Virus record (IMG/VR): IMGVR_UViG_3300009184_000149
Coordinates: 1-29,297 of that record
Length of the DNA stretch: 29,297 nt
From: a virus
Strand: one strand, 5' to 3'
Shown in pieces: positions 28,030 to 29,297 of the stretch (position 1 is the first letter of the stretch; every line of letters begins with the position of its first letter). The notes under the pieces were generated by a model. The model made no database searches. It had not been told where the DNA came from and saw only the letters and a program-made list of their open reading frames with translations. A program made the position numbers and the translations under genes.

Positions 28030-28378
28030 GACAAAGCAAGTCAATTGGCTACCCTGGATCGCTGTTGCTGCACTTAGCCACATGCTTTGGACCACCGACC
28101 GTGCGCCAATTGATCCGGTTGTTCCAGTGCCTGTCTTGGCATCTCCAAGCAAGACACTTGACGCCTGCTATCTTGCAGACAGGTCAAGCAAGCTCGATGT
28201 TCTGAAATCAGTTGCGGCGATGGAGGAAGCCACGGACGAACAAAGGTTGAAGCAGTTCAACGACCTGAGTGCATCAAATCGAGTTAAGGACTTTCAGCCT
28301 TACATTGACATCGTTTCGGTCGCGTTGGTCGAAGATAGACTTGGCGAACTTATTTCCAAACTCCAAGCAAAGAAATAG
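28022..28378 (+). CDS. N-terminally anchored hypothetical protein (118 residues)
   Basis: ATG at 28022. A short hydrophobic segment (WLPWIAVAALSHMLW, residues 8-22) with a following Pro-rich stretch (DPVVPVPVLASPS) suggests an inner-membrane anchor with an exported domain; the rest is charged and helical ('KLDVLKSVAAMEEATDEQRLKQFNDLSASNRVKDFQPYIDIVSVALVEDRL'). This is compatible with a spanin-like or peptidase-partner protein, but no lipobox is present. Confidence 0.5.
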   Translation: MSETKQVNWLPWIAVAALSHMLWTTDRAPIDPVVPVPVLASPSKTLDACYLADRSSKLDVLKSVAAMEEATDEQRLKQFNDLSASNRVKDFQPYIDIVSVALVEDRLGELISKLQAKK

Positions 28379-28386
28379 TTTAGCAA

Positions 28387-29214
28387 ATGAGCGAATCAGG
28401 TTATTTGATCGAGCAAGAGGATAAAGACTTCCTAGCTTCGTTGCCAGTGATGTCACTGGAATCAGCCTTATCCTACAACGGCTACCAAGAGATTCGCCTT
28501 GACCCTCGCAAGCTAATCCGGATCGAGAACCAGGCTTCTCAGGGATCGTGTGCTGGTCATTCGCTTTCGTCGATTCTCGAATGGTGCTACACGGTTGCAA
28601 CTGGTGGCGAGATCATTCAGTACTCTCGTGCTATGGCCTATTACGAGGCACAACGCATCAGCGGCATTCGCGGCGACAGTGGAAGCACAATCTCGGCTGG
28701 AGTTAAGTTGGGAATGGGAACAGGGCTTTGCATCGAGGAGCTTTGGAAGTATCCAGCCAGATATGACAATTCAAGACCTGCGAACTATCAAGCAGTTTTA
28801 GACAACGCAAGCAAGCACAAAGTCGGATCAGCAACCAAGATCACCACCTACGAAAGCTATCGCGTTTTTCTTGGTGCTGGTTTGGGTGGTGTTCACAATG
28901 GCATTGCTTGGGGCAACGGAATGAACCGGGCAGTTGTCGAAAGCTTTTCCCCAGGAGGTGGAGGTCATGCCATAGCGGGTTTGTGCCTTAGTGAACGAAC
29001 TGATACGCAGGGTCGCCCGTATGTGTGGATTGCCAACTCCTGGGGTTTGCAGTTTGGTTCGAGAGATGTTCTAGGTTGGCAAGAGTGGAGTCCTAACGCA
29101 ATCAGCCAAATGCTGCGTCACCAATGGACTGAGATGGTTGGATTGTCTGATATGGCAGTTCCGAAACCTCGCAAATTCAGCGTGGACGAATGGAAAGAAA
29201 GGCTGAGGTCATGA
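28387..29214 (+). CDS. Papain-like (C1A) cysteine peptidase
   Basis: 275 residues. Oxyanion Gln52 and nucleophile Cys55 in QASQGSCAGHS, catalytic His194 in GGGGHAIAG, and Asn217 in IANSWG: the full papain triad with the expected spacing. No signal peptide is visible (start MSESGYLIEQEDKD), so export would need the neighbouring membrane proteins or lysis. It sits after holin-like genes where an endolysin is usual, and no muralytic enzyme is seen in the window. Alternatives are virion maturation or host-protein cleavage. The next start overlaps its stop (ATGA). Confidence 0.85.
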   Translation: MSESGYLIEQEDKDFLASLPVMSLESALSYNGYQEIRLDPRKLIRIENQASQGSCAGHSLSSILEWCYTVATGGEIIQYSRAMAYYEAQRISGIRGDSGSTISAGVKLGMGTGLCIEELWKYPARYDNSRPANYQAVLDNASKHKVGSATKITTYESYRVFLGAGLGGVHNGIAWGNGMNRAVVESFSPGGGGHAIAGLCLSERTDTQGRPYVWIANSWGLQFGSRDVLGWQEWSPNAISQMLRHQWTEMVGLSDMAVPKPRKFSVDEWKERLRS

Positions 29215-29297
29215 AACAAATGCCATTTGTCCTTCTAGTTGTTGGTGCGGCCGCATTGCTTGGACTTAACCACGAGTACCAGGCAATCAAAGCACGA
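29211..29297 (+). CDS. Small membrane or secreted protein, partial at window end
   Basis: ATG overlaps the peptidase stop. The first 29 residues (MKQMPFVLLVVGAAALLGLN, then HEYQAIKAR) form a signal-anchor-like segment and the frame is open to the last base. Probably a further part of the lysis block. Confidence 0.5.
   Translation, partial: MKQMPFVLLVVGAAALLGLNHEYQAIKAR

Overview
The window reads as most of a tailed (siphovirus-like) temperate phage genome, probably one infecting a planctomycete. The host guess rests on family recognition from memory: the integrase type without the first catalytic His, the short Cys/His proteins, the papain-like peptidase, and repeats of a kind I associate with Pirellula/Rhodopirellula-type genomes. 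It is an inference. The gene order is virion module, then a cargo array, then xis-int, then replication, then late membrane and peptidase genes. That is the vegetative (circular or virion) order, not an integrated prophage, which would be broken beside int.

Left arm (1-9803, + strand). The end of a gene upstream, probably a capsid gene, is followed by a GT-A glycosyltransferase and a tightly overlapping head-tail set: gp6-like connector, head closure, HK97 gp10-like, DUF3168 tail terminator and tail tube. Next come a G/GT tail-assembly chaperone pair with a textbook -1 frameshift signal, a short tape measure, tail-tip proteins, a Cys-rich jelly-roll-like protein and a second glycosyltransferase.

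Middle (9775-15017, - strand). Two tiny membrane proteins come first. Then there are five single-gene units encoding a C5 methyltransferase with an overprinted second frame, an N4/N6 methyltransferase, a GIY-YIG nuclease-like protein and two unknowns. Each unit is bracketed by complementary 7-nt boxes and carries an attC-like imperfect hairpin with the same two unpaired bases (G, six pairs, A). I read 10403-13692 as an integron-like gene-cassette array carried by a phage, with no IntI in view. It abuts the stop codon of a phage-type tyrosine recombinase, which is translationally coupled to an excisionase.

Right arm (15283-29297, + strand except one gene). Small early genes come first, many joined by ATGA-type overlaps. 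They include two divergent paralogous Cys/His proteins, a 32-residue Tyr-Gly repeat peptide and a CsrA homologue. The csrA leader has GGA hairpins, one of them over the Shine-Dalgarno sequence. The replication block follows: Sak4-like ATPase, DUF669 ssDNA-binding protein, SF2 helicase, small genes and a PrimPol-helicase. Right after the primase lies a cluster of seven AATAACTG repeats, six of them in a 26-bp perfect inverted repeat next to AT-rich DNA, which is a candidate origin. A RusA-like resolvase gene split between two frames, an HTH protein, a metallophosphoesterase, holin-like membrane proteins and a papain-type peptidase complete the window.

The most interesting items are the phage-borne cassette array, the G/GT frameshift signal, the csrA leader hairpins, the candidate origin and the overprinted methyltransferase. 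All calls come from reading the sequence and remembered family patterns; no searches were run.
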